In this document: one piece after another, positions 44,143-52,557 of the stretch
Layout of the letters: each line of letters opens with the position of its first letter
Position numbering within the stretch: the first letter of the stretch is position 1
Origin: Haloglomus litoreum
GTDB lineage: Archaea > Halobacteriota > Halobacteria > Halobacteriales > Haloarculaceae
Assembly: GCF_029338515.1 (NCBI RefSeq)
Contig: NZ_CP119988.1
Location: 3,534,001-3,598,000, forward strand
Direction of reading: 5' to 3'
Length of the DNA: 64,000 nt
Program-made: the position numbers and the translations under genes
The notes under the pieces: model-generated
What the model saw: the letters and a program-made list of their open reading frames with translations, nothing else
Database searches by the model: none
What the model was told of the DNA's origin: nothing

Positions 44143-44367
44143 ATGGCCGACACCGCGGGCGAGATGGTCGCGTGCGACTACTGTGGGACCGACATCGAGG
44201 TGCCCGCCGACGGGTCGCGCTACGAGGCATCCGTGGCGCACTTCGAGGCCGAACACGCCGAGCGCCACCAGGGCCCTCCGGAGGCCGGCGAGGCGACCGG
44301 TGTCGGCGCTCGGGCGGGGCCGTCGGTCGAGGCCGACGGCACCGAGGACAAGGGGATCAGCGACTGA
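44143..44367 (+). CDS. C2H2 zinc-finger micro-protein, copy B
   Basis: 74 residues. C11, C14, H33 and H38 sit exactly as in copy A (ACDYCGTDIEVP and AHFEAEH); the disordered tail has diverged. The short upstream segment with aaatatcgccgg and cccggcatcac resembles that of copy A, so the duplication included regulatory DNA. Function unknown; single-finger proteins of this type may bind DNA, RNA or protein. Confidence 0.75.
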   Translation: MADTAGEMVACDYCGTDIEVPADGSRYEASVAHFEAEHAERHQGPPEAGEATGVGARAGPSVEADGTEDKGISD

Positions 44368-44416
44368 CGGCTGCGCACGGTAGCTTTTTCATCGCCGCTT
44401 TCCACCCGGTAGCCGC

Positions 44417-44719
44417 ATGATCGTACTCAACGCGAGCATCCCCATCGACCCCGACAGCCGCGAGACCGCCGTCGAGGCCGCCACGGAACTCGCACAGCAC
44501 TCCCGCGAGGAGGCCGGCGTCATCGACTACCGCGTCGCGCTCGATGTCGAGGACGACACGACACTGCGCATCTTCGAGCAGTACGAGGACGAGGACGCGC
44601 TGAACGCCCACATGAACAGCGACCACTACGGCTCGTTCGAGAGCCGGGTCCCGGGGTTCGCCGCGGGCGCGCCCGAACTCCACCGGTTCGACGTGAGCGA
44701 GAAGACCCAGTTGATGTGA
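44417..44719 (+). CDS. Antibiotic biosynthesis monooxygenase (ABM)-domain protein
   Basis: 100 residues, one ABM ferredoxin-like fold: MIVLNASIPIDPDSRETAVE, then EEAGVIDYRVALDVEDDTTL and EQYEDEDALNAHMNSDHYGS. Members dimerise and include quinol monooxygenases (YgiN) and heme-degrading enzymes. Lone small forms often act on quinones or reactive aldehydes. The substrate is unknown. Confidence 0.87.
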   Translation: MIVLNASIPIDPDSRETAVEAATELAQHSREEAGVIDYRVALDVEDDTTLRIFEQYEDEDALNAHMNSDHYGSFESRVPGFAAGAPELHRFDVSEKTQLM

Positions 44720-44752
44720 GGGTTCCGGGGGTGTCTCCCCCGGCCCCTCGAT

Positions 44753-45457
44753 TCAGTCGGCGAACTCCTCGCGAACCGTCTCGATCGCCTCCAGGAACCC
44801 GTCGGCGTACGACTCCTCACAGACCGTATCGGCCGCGGCGCGGGCCTCGGTGTCGGCGTTGGCGACCGCGAACGAGCGGCCCGCAAGCGCCAGCATCGCG
44901 GCATCGTTCTCCGAGTCACCCACCGCGACGAACGCGTCGGGCTCGAGGTCGAGCGCGGCGGCGGCCGCCTCCAGCCCCCGGCCCTTGTCCACCTCCGGCG
45001 AGGTGACGTGGTAGGCGAACCCGGTGTCGAAGACGCGCAGTCCGTGGTCCGCGGCGATGCGCTCCAGGGGCTCCAGCGGAGAGTCGTGCGCGACGGCGAA
45101 CTCCGTCTCGCGCCAGCGATTGACGAAGTCCGTCGGCCCCCATCCCACGTCGTACCCCTCGGCCTCGTACTCGCGGGCGACGGCCGCGGCCGCCTCGCGG
45201 TCGCCCGTGAACCGCAACTCCCCGTCGCCCTCCATCTCGTGGTCCACGTAGACGGCGCCGCCGTTCTCCGCCACCACGCGCTTTGGCACGCCGAGGAACT
45301 CGCACAGCGCCACCGGGTACGGCAGCGCCTTCCCCGTCGCGACGACGACGGGCGCCTCGGCGGCCCACTCGCGGAGCGCGGGCAGGACCCGGGCGTCGAG
45401 AGCCCGCTCCTCGTCGGTCAGCGTCCCGTCGATGTCGACGGCCAGCGGCGGAAGCAC
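44753..45457 (-). CDS. Archaeal phosphoglycolate phosphatase (HAD family)
   Basis: About 234 residues; the GTG at 45457 gives the normal opening LPPLAVDIDGTLT, and GTGs at 45463 and 45466 are alternatives. The HAD motif is D8-x-D10-G-T (VDIDGTLT). VVATGKALPYPVALCEFLGV and RVVAENGGAVYVD follow, and motif IV is VAVGDSENDAAMLALAG. This is the Cof-like C2-cap type found in archaeal PGPs, which remove phosphate from 2-phosphoglycolate. Long upstream frames on this strand are shadows of the plus-strand genes. Confidence 0.9.
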   Translation of the reverse strand: MLPPLAVDIDGTLTDEERALDARVLPALREWAAEAPVVVATGKALPYPVALCEFLGVPKRVVAENGGAVYVDHEMEGDGELRFTGDREAAAAVAREYEAEGYDVGWGPTDFVNRWRETEFAVAHDSPLEPLERIAADHGLRVFDTGFAYHVTSPEVDKGRGLEAAAAALDLEPDAFVAVGDSENDAAMLALAGRSFAVANADTEARAAADTVCEESYADGFLEAIETVREEFAD

Positions 45458-45511
45458 GACCACCACTCCGCCCGCCGGGGGTATCAAGCCCCTGTCTCCC
45501 GTACGGCCGGT

Positions 45512-46444
45512 ATGGCAGAGCGGAACACCGACGACACCCCCACGTCGGACGCCGGCGACGGTCCCGACCCCATCCCGGTTCCGGGCTGTCCGGAGACGTA
45601 CGCGGTCGACCACCTGCTGCACGGCCAGCCGACGGCTCTCTCCTCGTACCTCGTCGCGGGCGAGGCGCCGGTGGTCGTCGACTGCGGCGCCGCGGACACG
45701 ACCGACCGCATCCGCGCGGCGATGGCCGACCTCGGCGTCGACCCGGCGGCCGTCGAGGCCATCCTCGTCACCCACGTCCACCTCGACCACGCGGGCGGCG
45801 CGGGCGACCTGGCGCGCGCCTGCCCGGACGCGGAGGTCTACGTTCACGAGCGCGGCCTGCCGTACCTGACCGACGCCGACCGGCTGGCGCGCCTGAAGGA
45901 GAGCACGGACGAGGCGATGGGGATGCCCGACGCCTACGGCGACCCCGAGGTCGTCCCGGCGTCGCGGTGCGTGTCGGTCACGGGTGGCGAGACGCTCGAC
46001 CTGCCCGACCGGACCCTCGAGTTCGTCGACGCGCCCGGACACGCACCCCACCACTACGCCGCTATCGACCGCGCCTCCGGCGCCCTGTTCTCGCTCGACG
46101 CCGCGGGGATGTACTACGACGGCCGGGTCCTGCCGACCACGCCGCCGCCGTCGTTCGACCTGGCGGCGAACCTGGAGACGGTCGAGCGCCTGCGCGGGCT
46201 GGACCCGACGGTGAACTGCTACGGGCACTTCGGCCCCGGCGAGCACGGGGCCGCGGACGCCGAGCTCGCGGGCTACGCCGAGGTGCTCCCGGAGTACGTC
46301 GAGCGCATCGACGCCCTCCGGGCCGACCACGACGGGGCCGGGGAGATACTCGGCGCGCTGGGCGAGCGGTGGCAGACACCCACCGCCTACCGGGACGTGG
46401 CCGGCGTTCTCCGGTACCTTCGGGAGCGGGAGGGCGAGAACTGA
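45512..46444 (+). CDS. Metallo-beta-lactamase-fold hydrolase
   Basis: 310 residues from ATG 45512. The zinc motif is THVHLDHAGG (H88, H90, D92, H93), with EFVDAPGHAPHHYAAI and SLDAAGMYYDGRVLP giving further ligands. It resembles the MBL enzymes related to glyoxalase II and lactonases. The substrate is unknown. It is divergent from the PGP gene across ~55 bp. Confidence 0.88.
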   Translation: MAERNTDDTPTSDAGDGPDPIPVPGCPETYAVDHLLHGQPTALSSYLVAGEAPVVVDCGAADTTDRIRAAMADLGVDPAAVEAILVTHVHLDHAGGAGDLARACPDAEVYVHERGLPYLTDADRLARLKESTDEAMGMPDAYGDPEVVPASRCVSVTGGETLDLPDRTLEFVDAPGHAPHHYAAIDRASGALFSLDAAGMYYDGRVLPTTPPPSFDLAANLETVERLRGLDPTVNCYGHFGPGEHGAADAELAGYAEVLPEYVERIDALRADHDGAGEILGALGERWQTPTAYRDVAGVLRYLREREGEN

Positions 46445-46533
46445 CCGCGTCGGGCACCAGTGCGACCAGCCCTCCCCGCCGTCTGCGCGACACGTTCGAA
46501 CGGATTTATGCGACCGGAACGAGTGCCTCATCC

Positions 46534-46989
46534 GTGTCGATAGAGCGCCATCTCCGTGGCGACGAGTCCGTCCACGCCCGCTACGACGGCGACTGGGTGT
46601 GGTACTGTACGGACCAGCGAGTGCTCCGCGTCCCGGCGGCGACCGCCGACGCGGCCCCGGAGACCCTCCCCTACGACGAGGTCGAGCGCGTCGGCCGCGT
46701 CGCCGGGCGTGACACCCGCTACCTGGTCGCGGCGCTGTCGGCCGTCCTCCTGGCCACGCTGGTCCCCGCGCTCCTGATGGGCGTCGCGAACGTCGCCGTC
46801 GTCCCCGCGTCGGCCGTCGCCGGGGGCTTCGCGGTGCTCGCGGTCCTCGGCTTCTACCGGTGGCTCGATTCGAACGAGCCGTACTACCAGTTCCAGGGCA
46901 CGGCTGGCCTCGCGGCGACCGACGACTGGCGGCTCCCCGACGACGAGGACGCCGCGGCGTTCGTCGAGACGGTCCGGCTCCGGCTGTGA
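46534..46989 (+). CDS. Membrane protein with PH-like domain
   Basis: About 151 residues from GTG 46534. The N-terminal SIERHLRGDESVHARYDGDW and YCTDQRVLRVPAA resemble the bacterial PH-domain (YdbT/DUF304-like) fold. Two membrane helices follow (YLVAALSAVLLATLVPALL and VPASAVAGGFAVLAVLGFY). A cytosolic tail (FVETVRLRL) ends the chain. The in-frame extension upstream is a shadow of the MBL gene. Function unknown. Confidence 0.7.
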   Translation: MSIERHLRGDESVHARYDGDWVWYCTDQRVLRVPAATADAAPETLPYDEVERVGRVAGRDTRYLVAALSAVLLATLVPALLMGVANVAVVPASAVAGGFAVLAVLGFYRWLDSNEPYYQFQGTAGLAATDDWRLPDDEDAAAFVETVRLRL

Positions 46990-47029
46990 GAGAGAAACCG
47001 TGAACCGTCCCGAGGCCCCACGCTCGGGT

Positions 47030-47527
47030 ATGACCGACGAGTCGACGGCGGCGGACGGGGAGACGACGACCGGCCAGTTCGTGGTCACGCACGCGGACGC
47101 CGACAGCGCGGTGCTGAAGGCCGTCGACGGCGGGCAGGTCCACACGCTGGCGACGAACCCCGGCGTCGAGATGGACGACGTGGTCGAGGCGACGCTCGCA
47201 CCAGAGCCGCCGATGGAGGTGACGTGGCGCGTCCTCGAGGTGGCCTCCCGGCGAGCACTCAGCATCGAGCACAGCCCCGAGCCCCCCACGGAGCTGGCCT
47301 ACGACATCGCCGCCGACCAGCCCGTCGGCGAGGTGACGCGCCGGGAGCGCGCCGGGGAGGGGGAACTCCACGTGCTCACCCTCGACCCGGGGACCGTCGA
47401 GACCGCCGCCGAGGAGGTCGCCGCCGACGAGGCCACCCGCACCGTCGCCGCACGGGTCGGTGCCCGGCGTGTCGAGTTGCGACTCGACGACGACGAGGGC
47501 GTCCTCAGCGTGCGCTACCTGCCCTGA
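47030..47527 (+). CDS. Haloarchaeal DUF5812-like protein
   Basis: 165 residues from ATG 47030. Acidic and soluble: TGQFVVTHADADSAVLKAVD, GVEMDDVVEATLAPEPPMEV, then TAAEEVAADEATRTVAARVG. It appears to contain a TRAM- or OB-like N-terminal barrel. I place it tentatively in DUF5812, whose function is unknown. The 47528-47760 gap downstream has a hairpin but no gene. Confidence 0.65.
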   Translation: MTDESTAADGETTTGQFVVTHADADSAVLKAVDGGQVHTLATNPGVEMDDVVEATLAPEPPMEVTWRVLEVASRRALSIEHSPEPPTELAYDIAADQPVGEVTRRERAGEGELHVLTLDPGTVETAAEEVAADEATRTVAARVGARRVELRLDDDEGVLSVRYLP

Positions 47528-47708
47528 GGCGAGCGGAGCGACGACCGGACCCGCGGCCGAACGGGAGCGACGTACCGAGCCCGCGAGCAGATCGGGAGCG
47601 ACGACCCGGACCACTTATCACCGTGGTCGCGCCTACCGGTTAGCGTGCAGTAACCGGCGTCGCCCGCCTTTCGACGACCTTCACGGGTCCGAACCGGGTG
47701 CCGCCGTA

Positions 47709-47744
47709 GTGCTGCCATGACTCTACATCGCCGAGTGGCAGCAC
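47709..47744. repeat. 9-bp perfect hairpin downstream of the MOSC gene
   Basis: GTGCTGCCA at 47709-47717 and TGGCAGCAC at 47736-47744, loop of 18 nt. It lies 16 bp beyond the stop of the minus-strand MOSC gene and ~180 bp after the convergent DUF5812-like gene. It may be a 3'-end structure; there is no T run. Confidence 0.6.
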
Positions 47745-47760
47745 TGCCCGGCGGTCGTTC

Positions 47761-48585
47761 TCACCGCGGCCGCTCGTCCAGTATCCGCACCGCGTCCCCC
47801 ACCGACACCTCGGCGCCGACGGTATCGCGAGGGACCCGCGTGTTGACCATCAGCCGGAACTCGTGGTCGAACCAGGCGTCGCCGGCCCAGTCGGGCTTCT
47901 CGGCGGCGCGGCGCTCGACGAAGCGGCGGTTGAACTCGGGGAGTTCCTCGCCCGTGTCGGGGTCCCGCGAGGGGACCACGCACCGCTGGCACGGGTTGAT
48001 CCCCTCGAACTCGGCGTCGCCGACGCGGAACCCGACGACGTGCTCGCGGTCGTCACTGGGGAACAGGCGGTCCTCCCAGAAGGCGGGGACACCATCGACC
48101 TCGATGTTCGCCCGGAGCCGTCGGCGGGCGTTCTCGACCGGGAGGTCGAACCAGTCGGCCACGCGCTCGACGGTGGCCGTGGAGACGACCGTCGGGCCGT
48201 GGGCGTGGGTGTCGTCGGGGAAGCCGCCGTGCTCGTCGCGCCGGACGTGGACCGGGTAGCCGAAGAACTCGGCCAGCCACGCCTCCGCGGCGGCCCGCCC
48301 CTCGCTGTCTGCGAGGTCGAACGTCCGGACGGCGTCGGGGTCGCCGTTCGGGCGGAGGCGAACCGTCGCCGGAGGCTCGAACGTCGACCGGAGCCGGTGG
48401 ACCGCGCGCTCGTTCTTCCCGTTCACGTAGTCACCGTCGTCGTCGACGAGTGCGAACTCGCGGTCGAACCCGAGTCCACCCTCGGGCAGCACCTCCGCAC
48501 GGTCGGGTTCGTACGGGTCCAGCGACTTCACCGGATAGACCCGCAGGCGGGCGACGCGTGGGTCGGTCCCGTCGTGGTCGGCCAT
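47761..48585 (-). CDS. MOSC beta-barrel/MOSC-domain protein
   Basis: 274 residues with the two-domain layout of MOSC_N (VARLRVYPVKSLDPYEPDRA, LGFDREFALVDDDGDYVNGK) and MOSC (RRRLRANIEVDGVPAFWEDR, FEGINPCQRCVVPSRDPDTG). The conserved Cys pair CQRC matches the family site linked to molybdenum cofactor sulfur, as in the C-terminal domain of Moco sulfurase or in mARC without its reductase. It stands alone. The exact substrate is unknown. Confidence 0.9.
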   Translation of the reverse strand: MADHDGTDPRVARLRVYPVKSLDPYEPDRAEVLPEGGLGFDREFALVDDDGDYVNGKNERAVHRLRSTFEPPATVRLRPNGDPDAVRTFDLADSEGRAAAEAWLAEFFGYPVHVRRDEHGGFPDDTHAHGPTVVSTATVERVADWFDLPVENARRRLRANIEVDGVPAFWEDRLFPSDDREHVVGFRVGDAEFEGINPCQRCVVPSRDPDTGEELPEFNRRFVERRAAEKPDWAGDAWFDHEFRLMVNTRVPRDTVGAEVSVGDAVRILDERPR

Positions 48586-48754
48586 CGGTTGGCGGATGCC
48601 TGGTCGTGACGGCGCTTGAACGGTTCGGGTGCCGGTCGGCGCGCCGGTCAGCGACCGCCGGTCCGGTCACCACCCCGAACGTTCGTACAGCGGCGCCCCG
48701 TGCGAGATGAACCGTCCTACCCCTTTTTGTCGGAGTAGGCAATCCCTACGGGGT

Positions 48755-48874
48755 ATGGGGTACACCGCAAGGGAGTCGCTCAGACGAAAGATCGTCTACC
48801 TCGCCCTGCTGACGCTGTTGTTCCTGGGCACCGCGTTCGGGCTGGGGTGGGCGTTCGTCCAGGGCACGCCGTAA
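48755..48874 (+). CDS. 39-residue single-helix membrane protein
   Basis: MGYTARESLRRKIVYLALLT begins with a basic amphipathic head, then a helix (LLFLGTAFGLGWAFVQGTP). It is too short for usual ORF cut-offs. It has normal haloarchaeal codon use and a plausible start preceded by ccctttttgtcgg at about -30 (a weak TATA-like region). No family is recognised; it may be a small regulator or subunit in the membrane. Confidence 0.55.
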   Translation: MGYTARESLRRKIVYLALLTLLFLGTAFGLGWAFVQGTP

Positions 48875-49014
48875 CGGCCAGGCACGCCCGTTCCGGGATG
48901 GTCGGGCCGTTCGTCCGTCCGCACCGGCACCTACCAGACGGGCAGCGGTGGCACCCACTCGGACCGGGGACGGCCACCGACACCGCTTAACGGGTCCGCA
49001 CCGAACCGACCTGC

Positions 49015-49356
49015 ATGAGCGACGCGGACGAGCCGGTCGACCCCGCCGAAATCGGGGAGACCGACGCGCCACCGGTCGAGGAGAAGCCGTACAAGATCAT
49101 CTTCGAGGCCAACAAGTGCATCGCCGCGGGGAAGTGTGCCGAGGTCTCCGCGAACTGGGAGATGGACCTGAAATCCGGGCTCGGAACGCCGAAGACGTAC
49201 TTCTTCGACGAGTCCGAGCTGGACCACAACGTCCGCGCGGCCGAGGTCTGCCCGGCGAAGAAGGACCGCGGCGTCATCCACGTCGTCGACCGCCGGACCG
49301 ACGAGGAGATCGCTCCCGACCCGCATGGAGACGGGACGCTGTCGGTCGACTGGTGA
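49015..49356 (+). CDS. Single-cluster ferredoxin ([3Fe-4S]-like)
   Basis: 113 residues. C35-x5-C41 (NKCIAAGKCAEV) and C79-P (AEVCPAK) give three cluster ligands; the position of the fourth Cys is occupied by Ala in CIAAGKC. This is the pattern of the small [3Fe-4S] ferredoxins that feed cytochromes P450 and some reductases. An acidic N-terminal extension of ~24 residues is a haloarchaeal feature. No P450 is adjacent. A [4Fe-4S] cluster with a non-Cys ligand is an alternative. Confidence 0.82.
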   Translation: MSDADEPVDPAEIGETDAPPVEEKPYKIIFEANKCIAAGKCAEVSANWEMDLKSGLGTPKTYFFDESELDHNVRAAEVCPAKKDRGVIHVVDRRTDEEIAPDPHGDGTLSVDW

Positions 49357-49501
49357 CAGCCCAGTTATTCACAAACCAGCGGAATATCTCCATAGAACGG
49401 GGCGCAACCCCCAGATTGAGAGAACAATCAGAATGCTCGAGACGGCTGTCGTCGGCTCTGACCGAAACCGACAAACGGTGGCCCCGCCGACTGGAGAACG
49501 C

Positions 49502-49586
49502 GCGGGGGTGGCCGAGTCCGGACAAAGGCGGCGGACTTAAGATCCGCTCCAGTAGTGGTTCGAGGGTTCGAATCCCTTCCCCCGCA
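49502..49586 (+). tRNA. tRNA-Leu (UAA)
   Basis: An 85-nt class II tRNA: acceptor GCGGGGG/CCCCCGC plus A, anticodon stem-loop GCGGA-CTTAAGA-TCCGC with anticodon TAA, a long variable arm (TCCAGTAGTGGTTC) and T arm GAGGG-TTCGAAT-CCCTT. No intron. Its T arm and 3' end are repeated twice downstream. The gap 49357-49501 before it has no gene. Confidence 0.95.
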
Positions 49587-49830
49587 CTCCGGTGAACACC
49601 AGTGAGCCGTGAGTGCGGACGGAGGATTCGAACCCTGGCGGTCGCGCACAGCGAGCATCGCGAGCGAGCACGTCCGCCTTCGGTTCGAATCCCTTCCCCC
49701 GCATCCCGACGAACGCCAGTGAGCCGTGAGTGCGGACGGCAGATTCGAACCCCGTCACGAGCGAGCAGCGCGAGCGAAGTGACGACGGTTCGAATCCCTC
49801 CCTCGCATCCCGACGAACGCCAGTCAACGG
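49565..49830. repeat. Array of direct and inverted tRNA-Leu 3'-end fragments
   Basis: The 22-bp tRNA 3' end (ggttcgaatcccttccccc then gca) at 49565-49586 recurs at 49682-49703 exactly and at 49787-49807 with a base lost. Each is followed by a related segment (gaa-cgccagtgagccgtgagt). Between them are inverted T-arm pieces: ggattcgaaccc at 49624-49635 and gattcgaacccc at 49742-49753. Units are 117 and 105 bp long. This looks like nested remnants of integrations or recombination at the tRNA 3' end. Minus-strand frames across it (rich in GFEP) are repeat translations and not genes. From 49831 to 49909 nothing else is seen. Confidence 0.8.
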
Positions 49831-49909
49831 TCTGGACGTCCACCGGGGGCCCGGTTATGACGAGCCAACATTCATATGCGCGCCAGGCTCAGATACGGGG
49901 ACGTACAAC

Positions 49910-51790
49910 ATGTCCGGGACGGGGGAACCGTTGTTCGTCGCCGACGGGGAGCGGGACCGGATCGAGGTGCTCCACGTCGAGGACGACCCGGCGTTCGCGA
50001 CGGTCGCGAGGCGGTTCCTCGAACGGTGCGACCCCTCGCTGGAGGTGACCTCGGAGACCGACCCGCGGGAGGCACTCGACCGGCTGGAGGAGGAGTCGTT
50101 CGACTGCGTCCTCTGTGACTACGACATGCCCGGGATGAACGGCATCGAGCTCCTGGAGTCGCTCCGGGAGTCGTACCCGGAGCTGCCGTTCATCCTGTTC
50201 ACGGGGAAGGGGAGCGAGGAGGTGGCCAGCGACGCGTTCTCGGCCGGCGCGACCGACTACTTCGGGAAGTCCAGCGACGCCAGCGAGTACGAGGTGCTGG
50301 CCGAGCGCATCGCGACGGTCGTCGAGAAGTACCGCACCGAGCGCCAGCTGGAGCGGAGCGAGGAGCGGTACCGGCGCCTCGTCGAGACGGCGCCCGTGGC
50401 CATCGCCGTCCACCGGGGCGACGAGATCGCCTTCGCCAACCGGGCGGCGGCCGACTTCCTGGGGGTCGACGCCCCGGCCGAACTCATCGGGGACGACCCG
50501 CTGTCGTACCTCGATACGGACGACCGGGCGGTGGCCCGCGAGCGCATCGCGAGGCTGCTGGCCGACGAGGCGACCATGGAGTCGCTGGAGGAGCGGTACG
50601 TCGACGCGGACGGGAACCTGAAACACGGACTCGTCGCCGGCAGCGCCGTCGAGTACGGGGGCGAGCGGGCCGTCCAGGTGATCGTTCGGGACATCACCGA
50701 GCACCGCGAGCGCCAGCAGGAGCTGGAGCGCTACCGGCAGCTCGTCGAGGCGATGGGCGACGGCGTCTACGCGCTCGACGCGGACGGCTGCTTCGAGATG
50801 TTCAACGAGCGGATGGTGGAGCTGTCCGGGTACAGTCGCGAGGAGCTACAGGGGCGGTACGCGGGCGACGTGATGACCGAGGCAGGGCTGGAGACCGTCG
50901 AAGCGGCCATCCAGTCGCTGCTCGACGGGGAGACCGACTCGGTCACGGTCGAGGTGCAGGCGAAGCGGGCCGACGGGGAGGTGGTCCCCCGGGAGCTGAC
51001 GCTGACGCTCCAGCCCACCGAGCCGGGCGAGTCGTTCGCCGGCACTGTCGGCGTGGTCCACGACATCACCGACCGCGTGAAGCGCGAGCGGGAACTGGAG
51101 GCACAGAACGAGCGGCTGGAGGCGTTCGCCGAGATCGTCAGCCACGACCTCCGGAACCCGCTGACCGTGGTGGAGGGCCACGTCGAGCTGGCCCGCGAAC
51201 TCGCCGAGGAGGGAGCGAGCGGGGAGGAGCTGGTCCCGCAGCTCGAGGCCATCGCCGATGCGACCGACCGGATGCTGTCGATGACGGGGGACCTGCTCAC
51301 GCTGTCCAGGCAGGGAGACACCGTCGGCGAGCGCCACCCGGTGGCGCTCGCACCGCTCGCCAGGGACGTCTGGAGCACGCTCGACACCGGCGCCGCCACG
51401 CTCGAGACCCGGGACCCCGGCCAGGTCGAGGCCGACCGCACCCGGCTGGAACAACTGCTCGCCAACCTGCTCGAGAACGCCGTGGAGCACGGCTCCACGG
51501 ACGGCCAGTCGTCGCCCGACGACCCGGTGGAGACCCCCGCCGACGGTGCCGACGAGGGACTCACGGTCACCGTGGTGGGGACGGCCGACGGGTTCGCGGT
51601 GACGGACGACGGTCCCGGTGTCCCACAGGAGGACCGCGACGACGTGTTCGAGCGGGGCTACTCCACCGAGCAGGGCACCGGCGTCGGGCTCGCCATCGTC
51701 CGCACGGTCGCCGAGGCGCACGGCTGGACGGTCACCGTCGGTGAGAGCGCGGCCGGCGGCGCCCGGTTCGAGTTCCACACCGACGGCTGA
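49910..51790 (+). CDS. Receiver-PAS-PAS histidine kinase (paralogue)
   Basis: 626 residues from ATG 49910. Domain order: receiver (~17-130; normal acidic pair in HVEDDP, phospho-acceptor D70, T98, K120), PAS (~145-260, IAFANRAAADFLGVDAPAEL), second PAS (~270-395, GCFEMFNERMVELSGYSREE), HisKA with H412 (IVSHDLRNPLTVVEGH), HATPase (ANLLENAVEHGS, VTDDGPGVP, GTGVGLAIVRTVAEAHGW). It is cytosolic with no membrane helix, and is built like the kinase at 39170-41089, with the phospho-His at the same residue number. The partner regulator is unknown. Confidence 0.93.
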   Translation: MSGTGEPLFVADGERDRIEVLHVEDDPAFATVARRFLERCDPSLEVTSETDPREALDRLEEESFDCVLCDYDMPGMNGIELLESLRESYPELPFILFTGKGSEEVASDAFSAGATDYFGKSSDASEYEVLAERIATVVEKYRTERQLERSEERYRRLVETAPVAIAVHRGDEIAFANRAAADFLGVDAPAELIGDDPLSYLDTDDRAVARERIARLLADEATMESLEERYVDADGNLKHGLVAGSAVEYGGERAVQVIVRDITEHRERQQELERYRQLVEAMGDGVYALDADGCFEMFNERMVELSGYSREELQGRYAGDVMTEAGLETVEAAIQSLLDGETDSVTVEVQAKRADGEVVPRELTLTLQPTEPGESFAGTVGVVHDITDRVKRERELEAQNERLEAFAEIVSHDLRNPLTVVEGHVELARELAEEGASGEELVPQLEAIADATDRMLSMTGDLLTLSRQGDTVGERHPVALAPLARDVWSTLDTGAATLETRDPGQVEADRTRLEQLLANLLENAVEHGSTDGQSSPDDPVETPADGADEGLTVTVVGTADGFAVTDDGPGVPQEDRDDVFERGYSTEQGTGVGLAIVRTVAEAHGWTVTVGESAAGGARFEFHTDG

Positions 51791-51876
51791 CGGGCCGGGT
51801 AGTGACCCGGCGCCCCCCGGGCCCGTCCCCGCGACCCGACCGCGTCGCTCTTGTGCTCGCGCCCCCGAGTGCGGGT

Positions 51877-52530
51877 ATGGAACCCGCGTCGCTGGGGCGG
51901 GACCTCTCGGCCTCGCAGGCCCGGAAACTCCGCTTCCTGGCGGTCCAGCTCGTCGGCGCCGTCGCGGTGGTCCACCTCGTCGTCGGCCTGACGGGCTTCC
52001 TCGAGATCCTCGTCAACGGACTGCTGGTGACCTACCTCACGGAGTTCGTCTTCGAGCGGCCACGGACGCTCCTGTTCACCGTCTCGGGGATCGCCATCCT
52101 CGCGGGCATGGTCGCGACCGCTCGCGGCCGGCTCGACCTCCGGCGGGCGTACCTGCTGGGCATCACGGTGCTGGCGACGTATCTCGTCGGCTGGCTCGCC
52201 TGGCACACCGTCCTCGACCACGGGTTCGCCCTGACCGGCGGCGGACCGACCGAGGCGACGCACGCCCACGGCGGCATCCTGGCGACGCTCTTCTCGCACT
52301 ACGTGGAGCCGCTGCTGGCGACGCTCGGGGCCGCCGGCTCCGGTACCCCCGGAACCGGTCGAACGCTGCTCGGTATCGTGTCGGTCACGCTGGAGCTGGC
52401 GGGGCTCGTGGTGCTGGGACTGTTGCTCCGGGGGGACCCCGATATCGACCGGACGGGCGGCCGGGGCATCGGACTGACGCTGGACCGGCCGGAGGCCGGT
52501 GACGACGCGCGGGAGTCGGAATCGGATTGA
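51877..52530 (+). CDS. Polytopic membrane protein, unknown
   Basis: 217 residues from ATG 51877 with four to five helices (LAVQLVGAVAVVHLVVGLTG, LLFTVSGIAILAGMVATA, LLGITVLATYLVGWLAW, LGIVSVTLELAGLVVLGLLL). Several His residues (HTVLDHGFAL, ATHAHGG, FSHYVE) could bind metal or heme. It may be a quinone- or heme-linked membrane component, but I cannot name a family. It is 87 bp after the kinase and convergent with the subtilase. Confidence 0.65.
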   Translation: MEPASLGRDLSASQARKLRFLAVQLVGAVAVVHLVVGLTGFLEILVNGLLVTYLTEFVFERPRTLLFTVSGIAILAGMVATARGRLDLRRAYLLGITVLATYLVGWLAWHTVLDHGFALTGGGPTEATHAHGGILATLFSHYVEPLLATLGAAGSGTPGTGRTLLGIVSVTLELAGLVVLGLLLRGDPDIDRTGGRGIGLTLDRPEAGDDARESESD

Positions 52531-52557
52531 GCGCCCCCGGCTCTGGACCGGACGGTC

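Noticed and set aside
44753-47614. A 953-residue minus-strand frame
   Set aside because: Only the last ~235 residues (PGP phosphatase) are real; the rest overlaps three plus-strand genes and has shadow composition.
49502-49830. Calling a provirus or integrative element at tRNA-Leu
   Set aside because: There is no integrase or viral gene next to the repeats; only short tRNA 3'-end fragments are present.
49274-49843. Minus-strand frames with repeated GFEP motifs downstream of tRNA-Leu
   Set aside because: They are translations of the tRNA T-arm repeats and cover the tRNA itself.
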